Below, piece by piece: positions 35,266 to 59,090 of a stretch of DNA of 64,000 nucleotides. Under the pieces are notes generated by a model, which saw only the letters and a program-made list of their open reading frames with translations, was not told the origin of the DNA and did no database searches. Numbering within the stretch: the stretch's first letter is position 1; each line of letters begins with the position of its first letter. The position numbers and the translations under genes are program-made. This DNA comes from Latrodectus hesperus (Eukaryota; Arthropoda; Arachnida; Araneae; Theridiidae). The DNA lies in NCBI GenBank assembly GCA_037975125.1, contig CM075862.1, forward strand, positions 47,285,020 through 47,349,019, given 5' to 3'.

Positions 35266-35462
35266 AACTTTTGTACAGAGTAAAACAGAGAGTGCTGGCA
35301 AGGGATAGAATCAAAAATGCATCAAGCTCTTGGTCTAAGTTTAATTTTAAACAAATAGAATGTATCAGTTTGAAATTTTATTTAAACGTTTGTAATCAAT
35401 TTTTATTTGAACTCAAAATAAATAAAGTTTTTTATTCTGTTTTGCCTACCATTCCAAAGTAA
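35266..35462 (+). other. Weak exon-like open stretch
   Basis: A pyrimidine-rich acceptor (tgcatttcttcgcag, ending 35265) precedes an open frame. Its first 30 codons (LLYRVKQRVLARDRIKN...) look more protein-like than the AT-driven remainder. No good donor site and no family were recognised, so chance is the default explanation. Confidence 0.15.
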
Positions 35463-35623
35463 TAGTCGCTTCAAGAACAGAAAGATATGGTTGTATTCCA
35501 CATTTTGAATGCATTGTTTAAGCGTAATAACTACATAAACAACGAAAGAATATTGTTAATTTTAAAATAGCATTGTTTTAATTTTATTTATCTATTTTTT
35601 TGTGAAAAGATCATATGTGCAAT

Positions 35624-35676
35624 GCAATACCAATTAATTTTTAATTGGTATTGCTCCCAAAATCAATACCAATTAA
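35624..35676. repeat. Perfect palindrome plus extra direct copy
   Basis: The 14-bp arms gcaataccaattaa (35624-35637) and ttaattggtattgc (35641-35654) are exact reverse complements around a 3-nt loop. A third copy of caataccaattaa follows at 35664-35676. The sequence would form a stable hairpin. Function is unknown. Confidence 0.95.
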
Positions 35677-37107
35677 AAATGCATTATAATCAATAAAATG
35701 ATTTCAAACTGCCAATTGTAATAACTTTGTAAATAAATGGTATTCAAAAAATAATATCAACACGTTATTCGAGTTGTTTTTAGGTGATGAACACGTCAGT
35801 GGTGCAAAGTTAAGTTCATTTAACCATTAAAAATTTAATAACGGATGTGTAATATAATGATGTCTTGCTTATTTGTGATTTATGTTATTAAATTATTTAA
35901 CTAATGTAATTGCTCAATGAAATTATAGCATCTAATGCATTTTATTTCTTATTGTTTCGTTATTAACAAAATTCAGAATAGAAATGCAAGAAATTTTAAT
36001 TATACATCTGTCTGGAAAATCTAAAATATTTTAAGTTCAAAATATTGTCTGCAAACCTTTTTTTTTAAATTTTTACGATATTTTTTCAAATTTTTTAAAA
36101 ATGATCTATATTCTAGTATGCCAAAAGATTTCAATGAAAGTATTTATATTTTGTAGAAATTTTATTTTTCTTGATAAAGAGTTCCTTTATGAACATTATA
36201 GAATGAAAAAATAAATGAAAATTTTACTAAGAAAATGTTTACTTGTTATTTTTAACTTCAGTATGGATATTAGTAAAGTTTCTAAAATATAGAGTTAATA
36301 ATACATACCTATAGAAAACTTCATACTTATAATAAGCTTCCTCAATTTCTTGTTGAGTACATTATGTACACAGGTTGGAGCAAAAATTTATTTTAACTTT
36401 TATATCTAATCTTCTTAGAAATATTTATTTATCTTTGTACTTATACCTATATTTGTTTATTAAACAAAATGATTTTTATTTTTATAATAGTAAGAATTTT
36501 AAAGTACATAGTTAGAAAATCCATAACCAAAATAAATTCTAGAAATTGTAGAAAATCCGGATTTTAAATAAATATTTTTCGTCGATATTTTGTTGAAGTT
36601 TTACGTGAAATGGAAAAACATATTTGAAAAATTACTTTGCTCTGTGTATTGAAAAAAATATTATTATAATCAAAATACATGCATCTGCTCAAAAACCTTT
36701 TGGCAACAGAACTTGTAAGCAAAGAAAAAGCAAACTTTCTGATCACATTTCTGAACTTTATTTCATTGTATTCGAATGTTATTTTTAATGCTATTGAAAA
36801 AGTGAAGTAAATTTTACTGTAATATATTATATTTATTTTTGTAATACTTTTTAAAATTTTAAATTAAATGAAAGAATATGATGAAGAAACTTTTGGAGAA
36901 GATACACAAACATCAATTTTCCAAATATTGACGAAAAGAAAATTGTTCTATCACAGACATTTTGTTTGTATTGGAAATTTAAAAAAAATAATATTTGTAA
37001 TGCATTACAATATTAAAAAAGTTAAGAATTTAAATTTTCTTAATTTTAGAAATTTTCATTCTTAATTATTTTTCATTCATTTTTAGAAGGAGAGTTCAGA
37101 ATTTTTA

Positions 37108-37112
<5 letters not shown>
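35677..37112. other. AT-rich non-coding sequence, nothing recognised
   Basis: No gene or repeat family was recognised. Confidence 0.4.

Positions 37113-37201
<89 letters not shown>
37113..37201. repeat. (TA)n microsatellite, about 44 units
   Basis: Pure TA run. Confidence 0.97.
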
Positions 37202-37204
<3 letters not shown>

Positions 37205-38940
37205 GTATTACATTTAATTGTTACATATATTTTAATGATAATTTTAATTAAATGATTTTAATGTATATTTAATTTTTTACTCAGGTAAATCATTTCAAAT
37301 TAATTAGATCAATGTTAAAAACTTATACATATTTTAAAAATAAATGTTAGTTATTTAATGCTGTGCTTATTTTATTTTTATGGTTTCAATATGTGTTTTA
37401 ATTAAAGATTATTGGGAATTTATTTTGTTTTCTATAGAGTTTTTAGTATTATAAAGTTTTAAAAGTTTGTTTATAATATGCAAAAGTTTGAAATACTGTA
37501 AAAGATAAAAATTAAATGCTTTATTACGAAACTATAATTGCCCATTGTGGTTTGTATACTAATACTTAATAGTTTAAGAATCTTTGTTAAATATATTTTC
37601 CTCCAAATTTATGTAAATATTTCAGCTGTAAATAAGGTAAATTAATTAAAATGTTGGTATAAATACTATTTTAGGATGTCATACACATTCTGTCAGAAAA
37701 TTCAAATTGGAACAATTATCTTACATATACTTCTTAAATAATATGTCTTGAAAAATTTGTTAACCCATACTTATGTTTCCTTAGGATAGTAAGAAGTGCT
37801 GTGCGTATGCTAATTACATAATTATTTATTCTGGAAGAAGCATGGTTGGTGACAATATATTGGAAGAATAATTTAGCTTCTCACATCTACTATGTTACTA
37901 ACACTTGCATTATTATACATTCTTTATTATTTTTATTTTAAACTATCCAAAGCTATTCAGCAATGAACTTCTTTTCAGGTTGGCGTTGTTTCTATAAGAA
38001 TATAAATTCCTGGTCATTTAGTAAGAGTATTTAGCATTGCGATAGTCACTAAACCTTTCAAAAACTTTAATTATTCAATAGATGAGTAATCCAAAACTTC
38101 CGACGCACTTCAAAATTGAACTATCAATCTTTGGCATTTGGAAATTGTAATATGGAATTTGTAAACACTATAGATAGAAATGGTAACTTGGTTGTCGACG
38201 AATTTTTAACGGCTATTTTAACGAAGAATCTATGAAACCAAGCACGAAATACAGATAATTAAATTGAGTTTTGTTGATAAATAAAGGTTTACATTATTTA
38301 TCAAGAAGAAACACCATTTTGTTTAACAACTGTCAAATTTGTCCCTGGTTTCTATCTCAAGAAGTAGTTTTGCTCTGCGTTTTCAATACATAAAATAGAT
38401 GTGTTCTACAAGAACTAAAAATTATTTAAATACAATAATTTGTACAAATGCAACCACTGGAGTGAACTAATAGAAATATCTATAACTAAGATAAATATCC
38501 AATACATGAAGCTTAAAATGTTATATGGGATTTCAAAACGAAATTAGAAAAAAAAATGCTTTAAATAAATATTAATCTAATAATCTATATTTTGATACCT
38601 CTTGGGAATTCGAGTCTTGAATATTTAAGGAAATTATAGTGTAGTTTTCAAGTTTCTGCAAGTACTCTTTCTTAAAATAATTTAGGGTTTAGCAGATGAA
38701 CGTGTATTTAAATAAATAGATTGCATATGTATTCCCCTTGGAAGTACAAATAATAGCTTGGATGTATGGAACAACAGAGGGATGAACATTGATTCCAATC
38801 AACTTCTTACGACAAGAGGAATGAGGTTGGAGCTACATCAGTGATTTTTCAAAAGAAAAATGGAATACTCAAGATACTTAACGGAGAACTTCAAGAAAAT
38901 TTCCTTTTGCTTCCATACCATAAACAACTAGGCTGTGATT
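37202..38940. other. AT-rich non-coding sequence, nothing recognised
   Basis: A slightly more GC-balanced patch at about 38740-38940 shows no recognisable feature. Confidence 0.4.
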
Positions 38941-41680
<2,740 letters not shown>

Positions 41681-42004
41681 ACTTTAAGTAAGGTGTACTC
41701 TCCTTCACTGGGTTGCTGGAACTCCTTGGGTTGAGTACGTGTCCAAGTTAATCTGTGACGTCCAAAGTCCTTCCGCTGGTGTGGCGTGGATGTAGAGAGG
41801 AGGGTGCCAGCTCAGTTGTGGCCTCGTCACCTGCCCGTGATTCAAAATTACGATGCACCTTAATAGAGAAAAGTCGTACTTTCACCTTCGTGTTGCTCTG
41901 ATCCAAAACGAAAGACGCTCTTTATTGACTTAAATTCGCATAGCCAACGGCATAACGAGCTTGGCTTGTCCCAGTGTCATAAGCAACAACAACACTTTAA
42001 GTAA
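41681..42004 (+). repeat. Complete tRNA-derived SINE with target-site duplication
   Basis: A 302-bp insert (41692-41993) is flanked by a perfect 11-bp direct repeat, actttaagtaa, at 41681-41691 and 41994-42004. This is the signature of LINE-driven retroposition. The insert is markedly richer in GC than its surroundings and ends in a (CAA)n-like tail (gcaacaacaac). A polymerase III A-box-like segment (tggcgtggatgtagagagg, about 41779-41797) and a B-box-like segment (gtgattcaaaattacga) are present. The block reading ggtgccagctcag and the bipartite body resemble a SINE I recall as abundant in orb-weaving spiders. That family link is from memory. The duplication is seen directly. Confidence 0.88.
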
Positions 42005-50420
<8,416 letters not shown>

Positions 50421-50443
50421 AAACACACACACATATATATATA
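50421..50443. repeat. Short (CA)n-(TA)n run beside a SINE tail
   Basis: A short compound microsatellite directly adjoins the 3' tail side of the minus-strand SINE, a common place for microsatellites to grow. Confidence 0.85.
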
Positions 50444-50620
50444 TTGGTTTGTTTGTTCCTCGCTCAACGGTAACTTTTTGCACACGAAGGCTAATTTGAC
50501 CGGGACCTACGGTTTAAAGTGGGTTTCAAACCACTACAAACATCCATGCCTAAGGTGGGATTGAAACCACGAACTGTTGAAACGAAGGCAAGAGCGCTAA
50601 CCATTCGACTGCCAGCTCAG
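50444..50620 (-). repeat. tRNA-derived SINE, minus orientation (copy 2)
   Basis: Homologous to 2221-2398 along its length. Shared blocks include ggctaatttgac, catccatgcctaagg, accacgaactgtt and gctaaccattcgactgccagc. The tRNA-like head is at the right end, with an A-box-like tggcagtcgaatggttagc on the minus strand, and the tail at the left ends AACAAACAAACC. The B box is mutated here (tttcaatccc instead of ttcgaatccc), so this copy is probably not transcribed from its own promoter. Confidence 0.78.
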
Positions 50621-50647
50621 CATATATACATACATACATACATACAT

Positions 50648-50717
<70 letters not shown>
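50621..50717. repeat. (CATA)n-(TA)n compound microsatellite
   Basis: Eight or so CATA units (50629-50655) merge into a TA run of about 60 bp, immediately next to the head end of the SINE. Confidence 0.94.
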
Positions 50718-50720
<3 letters not shown>

Positions 50721-52500
50721 ATTATTTAATAGTAGGGGACAGGTGCCGTATTATCCAAGATGCCAAATTCTAAGTTTGATGATTTTTTGGCGGATTTTCA
50801 TATGTATCTGACAACTTCGTTTTTATTTTGTCAAACATATGGATGCCTATAAATTTTATGCAGAAAATTCTATTTGGTAACCCTAATATTTAAGTCATCT
50901 CGCACATCACGATACGTCATCTGGGCAACATTTCTTCATTGCCAAAAAATTCAGAATTTGGAATCATGGCTGACACTTGTTCCAATAGTAGAAAGAAATT
51001 ACAACGTAGCATTATCAAACATGCATTTCGTTAATCTTACTGCCGGCATGGATATCAAAAGAAGTTATTGGTGTAGACTAGATAGTATTTGAGTGATCAG
51101 AAGGAATTTTAAGGTGGTATAAAAAATGTGGAATGTTTCCGTTCGGGACACAATATGTGAGTAACAAAACCACATCAGTGACAGAATTTTTGTCTGTGCA
51201 ACACACAAAACTAAAATCTGTGAAACAATATTTTTCTGAATGTCTTATAGAAAACAATAAAGGATTATGAAGAGAGAAAAATGACCTATGGGACAACTGA
51301 ATGTTAAGGGAATATACTTTAAAAATATTTTAAAAAAAGTTTTGAAATAAGGAAGTATGATTAAAAACTGATTATGTATTATATTTTTGACAAATGTTAA
51401 TTGCAGGTTGATTATGGCTGCTCATAATTTCTTAAACATATTTTAGTATAAAGTTATTTTTCATACTACATAAAAAGATAATGTTTTAAAATATATAACG
51501 CTGAATTTTGCTTAGTTCAGTGTATCAATATTTACAAAAGAGCTATCCAAATATTTTTCTTTCTTATTTCACACGTGCCTAATGGGTGGTGCTGAAAAAG
51601 TAACAACTATTGCCAAGGTCAGTAAAGGGGATGTGATAAATTTCAAACTGCAGCAGTCTATGATTTCTTGGCACATTATCTAAATAAAATTGATTGATTT
51701 CATTTAGTTTTTGCGAACTTTGTTATTCGGACGGAAACTTAGTAATCGGAATGATATTAGCAAATTGTACTAAGCCCTAGAGCTTTTGTTTAAATTCTTA
51801 TAAATATTTCAACTCTTCTGTCTTATTATCCAAAATATTTTTGTTTTAATTTTTATTTCTGTTTCCGTGTCATTTTGTTCTGATAATTAATTTAAATGTT
51901 TTCTTCTTTATTAAGTCTTTATTGTTATGCGGTGTTTTACTGTTATGTAGTTTTTTTCTTTATTAAGTCTTTATTGTTATGTCTTTTCTTTATTGTTATG
52001 CAATGTTTGAGGTTTTTTGTACACTTGCATTGATCTTTAAAATAATGTAAGCATAAACTTTACATTATTTCAACGAATCATTAAGTTTCCTTGCGTTAAA
52101 TGCTTGATATGATTATAAAATTCCTATGAAGACTTGAGTATTTGCAAATATATAACCAAATGTAGACCCTTTGAATATAAATTCATAACAACACAAGTTA
52201 ATATCAAATTATAATTCAAGTCCCTAATAAGCGTGGAACAGGTGATAAGGTTTCATTTTAAATTTACTTACAATGCAAATAATTGTAAAAATTTAAAATT
52301 TTTTAAATTTCAGAATACCATTATTAATTGAACCCACAAATTAATAATTTTAGAAACAGAAAGTAGGGTCAAACATTTCATAATTTGGTATCAAATTTTT
52401 GCTAAACAATCAAGATTTCACCGACAAAACTTTGAATGGTTATAAATATATGAAAATATATTTAATGAAGAGGTCAGTATAGGTAGATTTTCCGTTTGAA
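50718..52500. other. Unrecognised sequence, possibly old transposon
   Basis: The part at 50735-51800 is more GC-balanced than average. Its edges carry ccgtattatccaag (about 50747) and gttattcggacgg (about 51720), which faintly resemble pogo/jerky-type terminal repeats. No transposase motif was recognised. A 52-bp tandem repeat of tctttattaagtctttattgttatg lies at 51905-52001. Confidence 0.25.
51905..52001. repeat. 52-bp tandem duplication with partial third copy
   Basis: tctttattaagtctttattgttatg occurs at 51905 and 51957, followed by a shortened copy (tctttattgttatg) at about 51987. Confidence 0.85.
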
Positions 52501-54570
52501 AAGATACATTATAGCCGATGCGAAGCTCAATAAATTCATTTCTCTTGACAGCTCATCAACAGGATATCTTATTTCAACAATAATAACGCTATGATCAAGA
52601 TTTACTTGAAATTGCTTCTACTGAGTTACAGAATGCAATTAACAATTCCTGTAATAAAATCTGTAAGATCAAACTGCAATGTCTGCAACAATTTGGTGGG
52701 CATTAAAGTACTGACAATACCAAAAAATAAATATTTAAATGCCTTAAAAAGAAGAGAGAAAATAAATGCCAAGATAATATGTGTAGATTGTTGAAATTGT
52801 TTACAAAAAAGAATACATAAATAAACATAAGAACAATTAAGTACAATGATACGAGTGGATTAATAGATAAAAACAGCTAAGAAACATTCTTGGAGACTTG
52901 TGCAGCAACTTCAAATCCATATGAGAAAGCTTGTGAGACATTTTTTTAAAAATTTATTACTCCTTCAAAGCCATGCAAACAGTGTCAGAAAGGGAAACTC
53001 AATGTTTTTGAAAGTAATATTCTTGTAGAATTTCTCCCAATAGCACATAAACACATATCAATGTGAAGATTAGAATACTAACTTATCTCCAAATGATTTG
53101 AAATATAGTAAAAGGGTTATTACTGATATCATATAAAGATTATCAAAAGAAACGGAACTAGATACAATAGAATCGGCAACATTGTCTTTCAAATTGTCTA
53201 TAGTCATATTCCAATCCAACTAGATACATTCCTCAATTAGTTTTACCAATATCAATGCTTTTCCAACTTGGAATGATTATCTTATTTTCTAAAATGAATA
53301 AAGACAAGATCAAGACCTCGTCATACTGACCAATATTCATTCTTTGGAAAAATTGCTAAGAGGAGGCATTATTTTCTTCTTTTAAGATACTAGATATTTA
53401 AGTAATTAACAATTCCGGTTCAATCAAGAGAAAACTGTCTGAGAATGTTCTCATTAATTTGAATGAAGTTATCAAGACCAAAATAGCTAGAATATTTCAT
53501 ACAACAGTCCCCTATATTAATATAAAAGATGCATTTGATAAATTCAACGTACCCTTATAAGAAACAGCTTAATGTTAATCAATACACTAAAAATATCAAG
53601 AGAATGGGGAAAAACAACCTCATAGGTATAAAATTCTCTATAATAACAAGTGACGGAATAAAGAAATTAATAAATATAAAACTATAATGCCCAAATGTTT
53701 TATATAGAAGCCTGTTCCTTTGAATTAGTGAGAAGAGCTCTTATATATATTGAGAAATAGCTCTTTATGAGAGAACATATTGATCCAGAAAAGGAAAACT
53801 CCCTTCAATCTTTAGCAGATAATTTTACTCTCACAATTTGCAAAAAGTGAATAAAAGTGCAAAACTGGTTTCATAAATTTAAAACTTTTTAAGAACCTTG
53901 AAAACAAAGTTAGACTAATAATCTATCCCGGAAGAAGAAATTACCTGCCATGGTAAAACAGAAACTGTGCTTTAAATCTTATTAGCTAATGCAATAATAA
54001 GAAAAGAAAACATTGAAGTTCTGAATTTTGTACTTGACAAAAATATAAACTGGACCATTTAAATAATCAAAATAATATATCTATTTCACAATTCTTCAAA
54101 AGAGTAGGACATTTTTGGTGTAACTTCCATTACAATAAAATCACTTAGTTCCAAAATATATTATAAATGATGGATGATGTCGATAGTGAACTTCACCTTG
54201 TTTGCTGCCCCTCAAAGGATACGATTTAAAGGCAAGCAGCAAACTAGTCGACAAGTCAGATTTACTATGCCGTCTCAATACGATGTGACGTAGATGAAAC
54301 GTTATCTGAAGTCATGGATATTTTAAACCATGAGAATTGTAATAAAGCGATGTAATCAGGATCCCAACTGTGAAACGAAGGAAACAACCAATTTTATAAT
54401 TTTATTAAGAAAAGAAAAAAACGTGGAAATATCAAAACATGCTGCAAAAACGAATTGCGTTCCTTTAATTTTATAAATCATTTATACAATTATAAAAAAC
54501 TATTTTATTAGACTAAGCATTAAAAGATTGGAAAATTAGAATGGAATAGTTGTACCACAGTTAACATAAA
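52501..54570 (+). pseudogene. Possible decayed coding relic, unidentified
   Basis: This 2 kb stretch is A-rich on the plus strand and less AT-biased than its flanks. Translation in several plus-strand frames gives protein-like pieces interrupted by stops. The best spans about 53082-53225, with SPNDLKYSKRVITD and RLSKETELDTIESATL, broken by one stop. A 67-codon open frame at 52591-52794 contains CNVCNNLVGIK and ends with a Cys. No family was recognised. It may be a dead gene or transposon, or only biased composition. Confidence 0.25.
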
Positions 54571-54620
54571 TCAATTGATGCCGAAAGTTGAGATGATTGG
54601 TCTTGAATTGATCCGAATGA

Positions 54621-54820
<200 letters not shown>

Positions 54821-57800
54821 TGGATGTAGCCATTTAAATTTATGTAATTGCCAGAAAATGTTACTGTTGTTGTAATGAATGTGAGTTACAACACACATCT
54901 GTATTATTATTTGCTGACACTTTTATCCAGACTTTACAGTTTCCATTGAGAACATAATATTGCAATTTTTTGCCCAATTGTACACGGTTTAATTTTCACT
55001 TCCGTATGATTATCATAAAAATTTGAATTTATTTCAAATTTTTTATGATAATGAATTTTTGAAAAATTTAAATTTATTTAATTTGAATTACATTTTATGC
55101 ATTATTATTAATGCATGTATTAATTACATTATATATAACAATTATAGGCAAATACCAGGAATAATTTTACACTATTGTTATAAGATATTTTAAACCTTTT
55201 TAACATTTTTTTGTGTTGTTTTATTTCCATTATGTTAATTTTTACTTGTTATTATATTTATGTTTTTAAGATTTTTTTTTGCAAAATTCAATGCATTTCT
55301 ATTGGTAATTGTCAATTGTTTACTATTGCACTGTTTAGTTAATGTGGTTTTGCCTCCTGAAACCTTACTATTTTTATTTATAATATTAAGCTTACTATTT
55401 TTGTGATTCCCATTCAAACTGATAGCATTCCATTGAAACTGGGATCCGGGAAGGCCGCTGATGTCCACACTCATACACAAATGTGTGAAATATTTAATTA
55501 AAATTATTCCTCAATAAAACTCGAATGAAGATTTATAAAGTTTGATAAATATAAAGATTAACTTAAATAAGCAAGTCTAAAAGCACAAGTTAAATGTCAT
55601 TAATATACGATATAATATATAAATGAATTTCCCCAGTTCCCAAATGTCCTACATTTTAATAAAAATATAATATTTTTGCTAAAATGAATTTAAAAAAATG
55701 AAATTACAAGAGAAATTGCAATAAAACTAAGTTTCTCAAATAAATATGATTTTATTTACGAAAGCAACGTAGTTTAGTTAAATAATTTGTAAAGTATTTG
55801 ATGCGTGGAATTCTCTGTAGAATGCATTTACTATAAATCTCTGAAACAATGAAACACTTATTTATAATATTAACATTTAATGCATATGTTAAATATAAAA
55901 ATAATGAAAATACTAACAAACAGAATATATACCTAATGTTAAATAAATAATTAAATTTTTGCTGTGAAAATATATTTTTTTAATAACTATTTAAAGTTTT
56001 ATATTTTAAACTGCTACTTTTAAAGATACAATTGTAAAAGAGTTGAATCTCTATATGCAGGAGATGATTTAAATTAGTTCCGTTTATAGCGTTATTCAGC
56101 TTTAGAAACGATAATGGTTACATTAATGAGTGTTTTTAAAAACCTTATTATTTTTTCGAAAATATTTTAGACGTTACGTACAAAACCAACTCAACCATAA
56201 ACATTCATAAACCAAAAATATCTCCTTATATTTTCAGATAGTAATGTCACAAAAGTCATTTGTATTCATTTTATGTAACTAAGATTAATTTAAACTTGAA
56301 AAATAATTTTTCAAATTTCTGGTATGTTAATGTTTGTGCAATTTCTTGTTGACTTATAAATATTAAATTTATGGAAAACAATATGCCATACTATTGTCAT
56401 GAAAAAATAAACACAGATTTTTTCTTCACATAAAATCGATATCATATTCTGCCAATTATCTAACCTGTAAACTTAATCGTAGGTAATACGTGAAATTCAA
56501 TCATTTTCAGAGCATTGAAACACTGAATTTAGCTCCATTATTGAACTTATATAGTAAAAGCCAAATATTAAAAGTTCAAAATTTTGACTTTGTAATTTAA
56601 ATGAAAAGGAACTCTCAAAATTATTTACTCAAAATAAGTAAGCATCTTAAATTTACTAAATTTATTTGAACTTGAAAATTGTAATAAATAAATATTTTAT
56701 CTTGACATCAATTTCTTCCTGGAAATTTTAATTTAATTTCTGTTTTTGTTTTACATAGTCTTTTCCGAGTAAAATAAATAACTGTTACTTTAGATTTTCA
56801 CTATTTTTTCATTATTTTCAACTGTTTTAAAATATTTTTAAACGCATTTAATATACACCTGAATCATTTTAAGTTTTTGATGTGTAAAACATTTTATATA
56901 GAAACATTATTTTTAATTAATTTAAAATGTATTTCACGTTTAAAAAGTCTCTGCCTGAATAAAAAGAAAGTTAAATTTTTACATATGAATCCAATCTACG
57001 TTTTTATTCTTCTTCATATTTTATTAAAGTATTTTATGTTCTTCAATTTACATATGAATTAAGTACTAATATTAAAATAAAAATAATGTCTTTTTACTTC
57101 ATTGTTATTTTATGAAGGAAATATTTTGAATAATTTAATATAAAATTGATGCAACTGAAATTGAAATTATTATTATTTTACTATAGCAAATATTTATTTA
57201 AAAAGTGTGTTAGTCTCTGCTTGTAATAGTATTTAAAATAGTTAATAAAAATTTTTAAATAATACAATTTTGAAATGCCGCTTTACTTTACAAGTGTAAA
57301 ATATAAAAAATAGCTTTATTTGTATGTCTTATATGAAAGTAACTGGGCAAAAGAAAAGAAGTTTAAGTAGAGCTTCTAAACTAAAGAAATAAACATTCGA
57401 GAATTTTTTAACTGCTGTAAATTCGGCAAATACATTTTAACAATCTTCTTAATTTGTTTATAAACTATATTGCCAATTCGTAAAGAGTGCAGAAATTATG
57501 GATTTCCATTATCGAACAAATGTAAATATAAAATTTAATTTATTTGAATAAAAATTTTCGTGGTTTTATCTTAAATTCAAAGATTGATTCAGATCAAGGA
57601 TATCTCATTTTGATAACTATTTTTGTCCGATTTTTAAGGAACGTTGTTAGCTTTTCTTTCAAAAAGCACGTCGATTTCATTCGAAATGCAAGTAAAATTT
57701 AAACTGTCTTAAGCACACGAATATTATACAATTAGTTTTTTCACAGAATGTTTTGAATGACATCAACTCATTTAAACTTTAAAAATAATTCATTTATTCC

Positions 57801-58027
57801 TTAAATAACTAATTAGTAATTATTTTTTATTTCCCCAAATTATTTCTAAGAAAATGCCATAAACTTTTTTTTTTATTAAATATATATTGTGCATTCAAGT
57901 GATACGAAATCAAGCTCACAATTTTTAAATTTCTTCTCGAACATTCTACTCTTTACTTTTATATTAATCAAAAATTTATTTTGTCGATATTAAGGCTAGA
58001 TAATATCATAAATACTTTTATCTTAAT
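54821..58027. other. AT-rich non-coding sequence
   Basis: No gene was recognised. A near-perfect inverted repeat lies at 55009-55052: arms of about 19-20 bp (attatcataaaaatttgaa and its complement, with one extra T) around a 5-nt loop. It is probably a chance or slippage product in AT-rich DNA. Confidence 0.4.
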
Positions 58028-59090
58028 TACACTGCTGGCCAATCGAATTACAACATCAAGAGCGACAAGAGATAACACAAAAATTATTTTATTGATAACA
58101 TGTTAAACAAGTAACAAATGATTAAGTTTATAGATTTCTGTGAAGTTTGGTTACTGTCAAAATCAGTAAACAGAGTAGCTACCTATGTTGGAGATCACCA
58201 CTGCGTCTCGCCTCGGCCTTGATTCAAAGATAATTGAGGTGTGTACTTGTGGTACAGCAGACCAGGCAGCTTCCACATGATGCCAAAGTTGATCTGGTGT
58301 GCCAAATGGGGATGTAAACTGAGTCAGTCGTTGAACAACCTTGGACCATATGTTTTCTATCAGCGAAAGATCAGGAAAGCAAGCCAGCCAAAGAAGCAAT
58401 TCATTTGGTGATGGACGAAATACCCTTGGACAATGCGCGCCATGTGTGGTCGCGCATTATCCTGTTGAAATATATTTGTGGGCAAGACCTGAAAAAAATG
58501 AAGGATAACTGGCTAAAATATCTCAGAGATGTAGCGCTGGCTGTTTAAAGTACCGGTAATATCTACTCGAGGAGTGATATCCGATACCGTCCCATACCGT
58601 AGTACCCAAAGCAGGACAAGAGTGGCGGTGCATAACGCAGCTCTTCAACATGCTCTCTCCCCGGCTGCCGAATGCGACCATCGTGGTGTGGCAGACAGAA
58701 ACGTGACTCGTCAGTAAAGACAAAATCATTCCATTCTGTCGTCCATATTCTTCTTGCATCGCACTATTGGCGGTGGAGACGTTTGCGATTTTGTGTCAAT
58801 GGTAGACGAAGCAACGGAGGTCTTGCGGACAGACCACACTGCTGTAAACGGCGTCTAATGGTATGCGCAGACATTGGATGATGCGTTAGATTGAATGTTT
58901 TGCGTTATGTTTCATTATGTGGCTCAGCGATCCATCACTTTCAAGACCACAATTTGCCTATCATCACGTGATGCGCGGCTGCGCTGAATCAAATCATTTC
59001 CATATCTTACATCTGCAATTGCATGTTGTAAATTTCATGTTATTTACATGCCTCCTTCATTGTGTTGCATTTACGGTGATCAGCAGTGTA
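58028..59090 (-). mobile_element. Tc1/mariner-type transposon E
   Basis: TA-bounded element of about 1.06 kb. The left end reads TACACTGCTGGCCAATCGAA. The reverse complement of the right end reads TACACTGCTGATCACCGTAA. Ten terminal bases are identical (TACACTGCTG) and further matches follow. The element is shorter than a usual autonomous member because the start of the transposase gene is missing. It is a family different from A/B, C and D by its ends and protein motifs. Confidence 0.88.
58163..58990 (-). pseudogene. Decayed Tc1-like transposase (element E)
   Basis: Translation on the minus strand over several frames gives RDDRQIVVLK near 58960, HTIRRRLQQCGLSARPP, LPLTQNRKRLHRQ, then TEWNDFVFTDESRFCL. 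Next are the IFQQDNARPHMARIVQ block and FPDLSLIENIWSKVVQRLTQ, ending EAAWSAVPQVH and SNIGSYSVY. The three acidic catalytic residues remain: Asp codon 58710-58712, Asp 58459-58461 and Glu 58355-58357 (minus strand). The last two are 104 bp apart, which is DD34E spacing less one base. Frameshifts and stops separate the blocks, including one after WLAF. The first helix-turn-helix is absent: non-coding terminal sequence leads directly into the second half of the DNA-binding region. Confidence 0.88.

Noticed and set aside
50519..50773. 84-codon open frame starting MGFKPLQTSMPKVGLKPRTVE
   Set aside because: It reads across the minus-strand SINE and into the adjoining TA array, so it is a product of repeat sequence.
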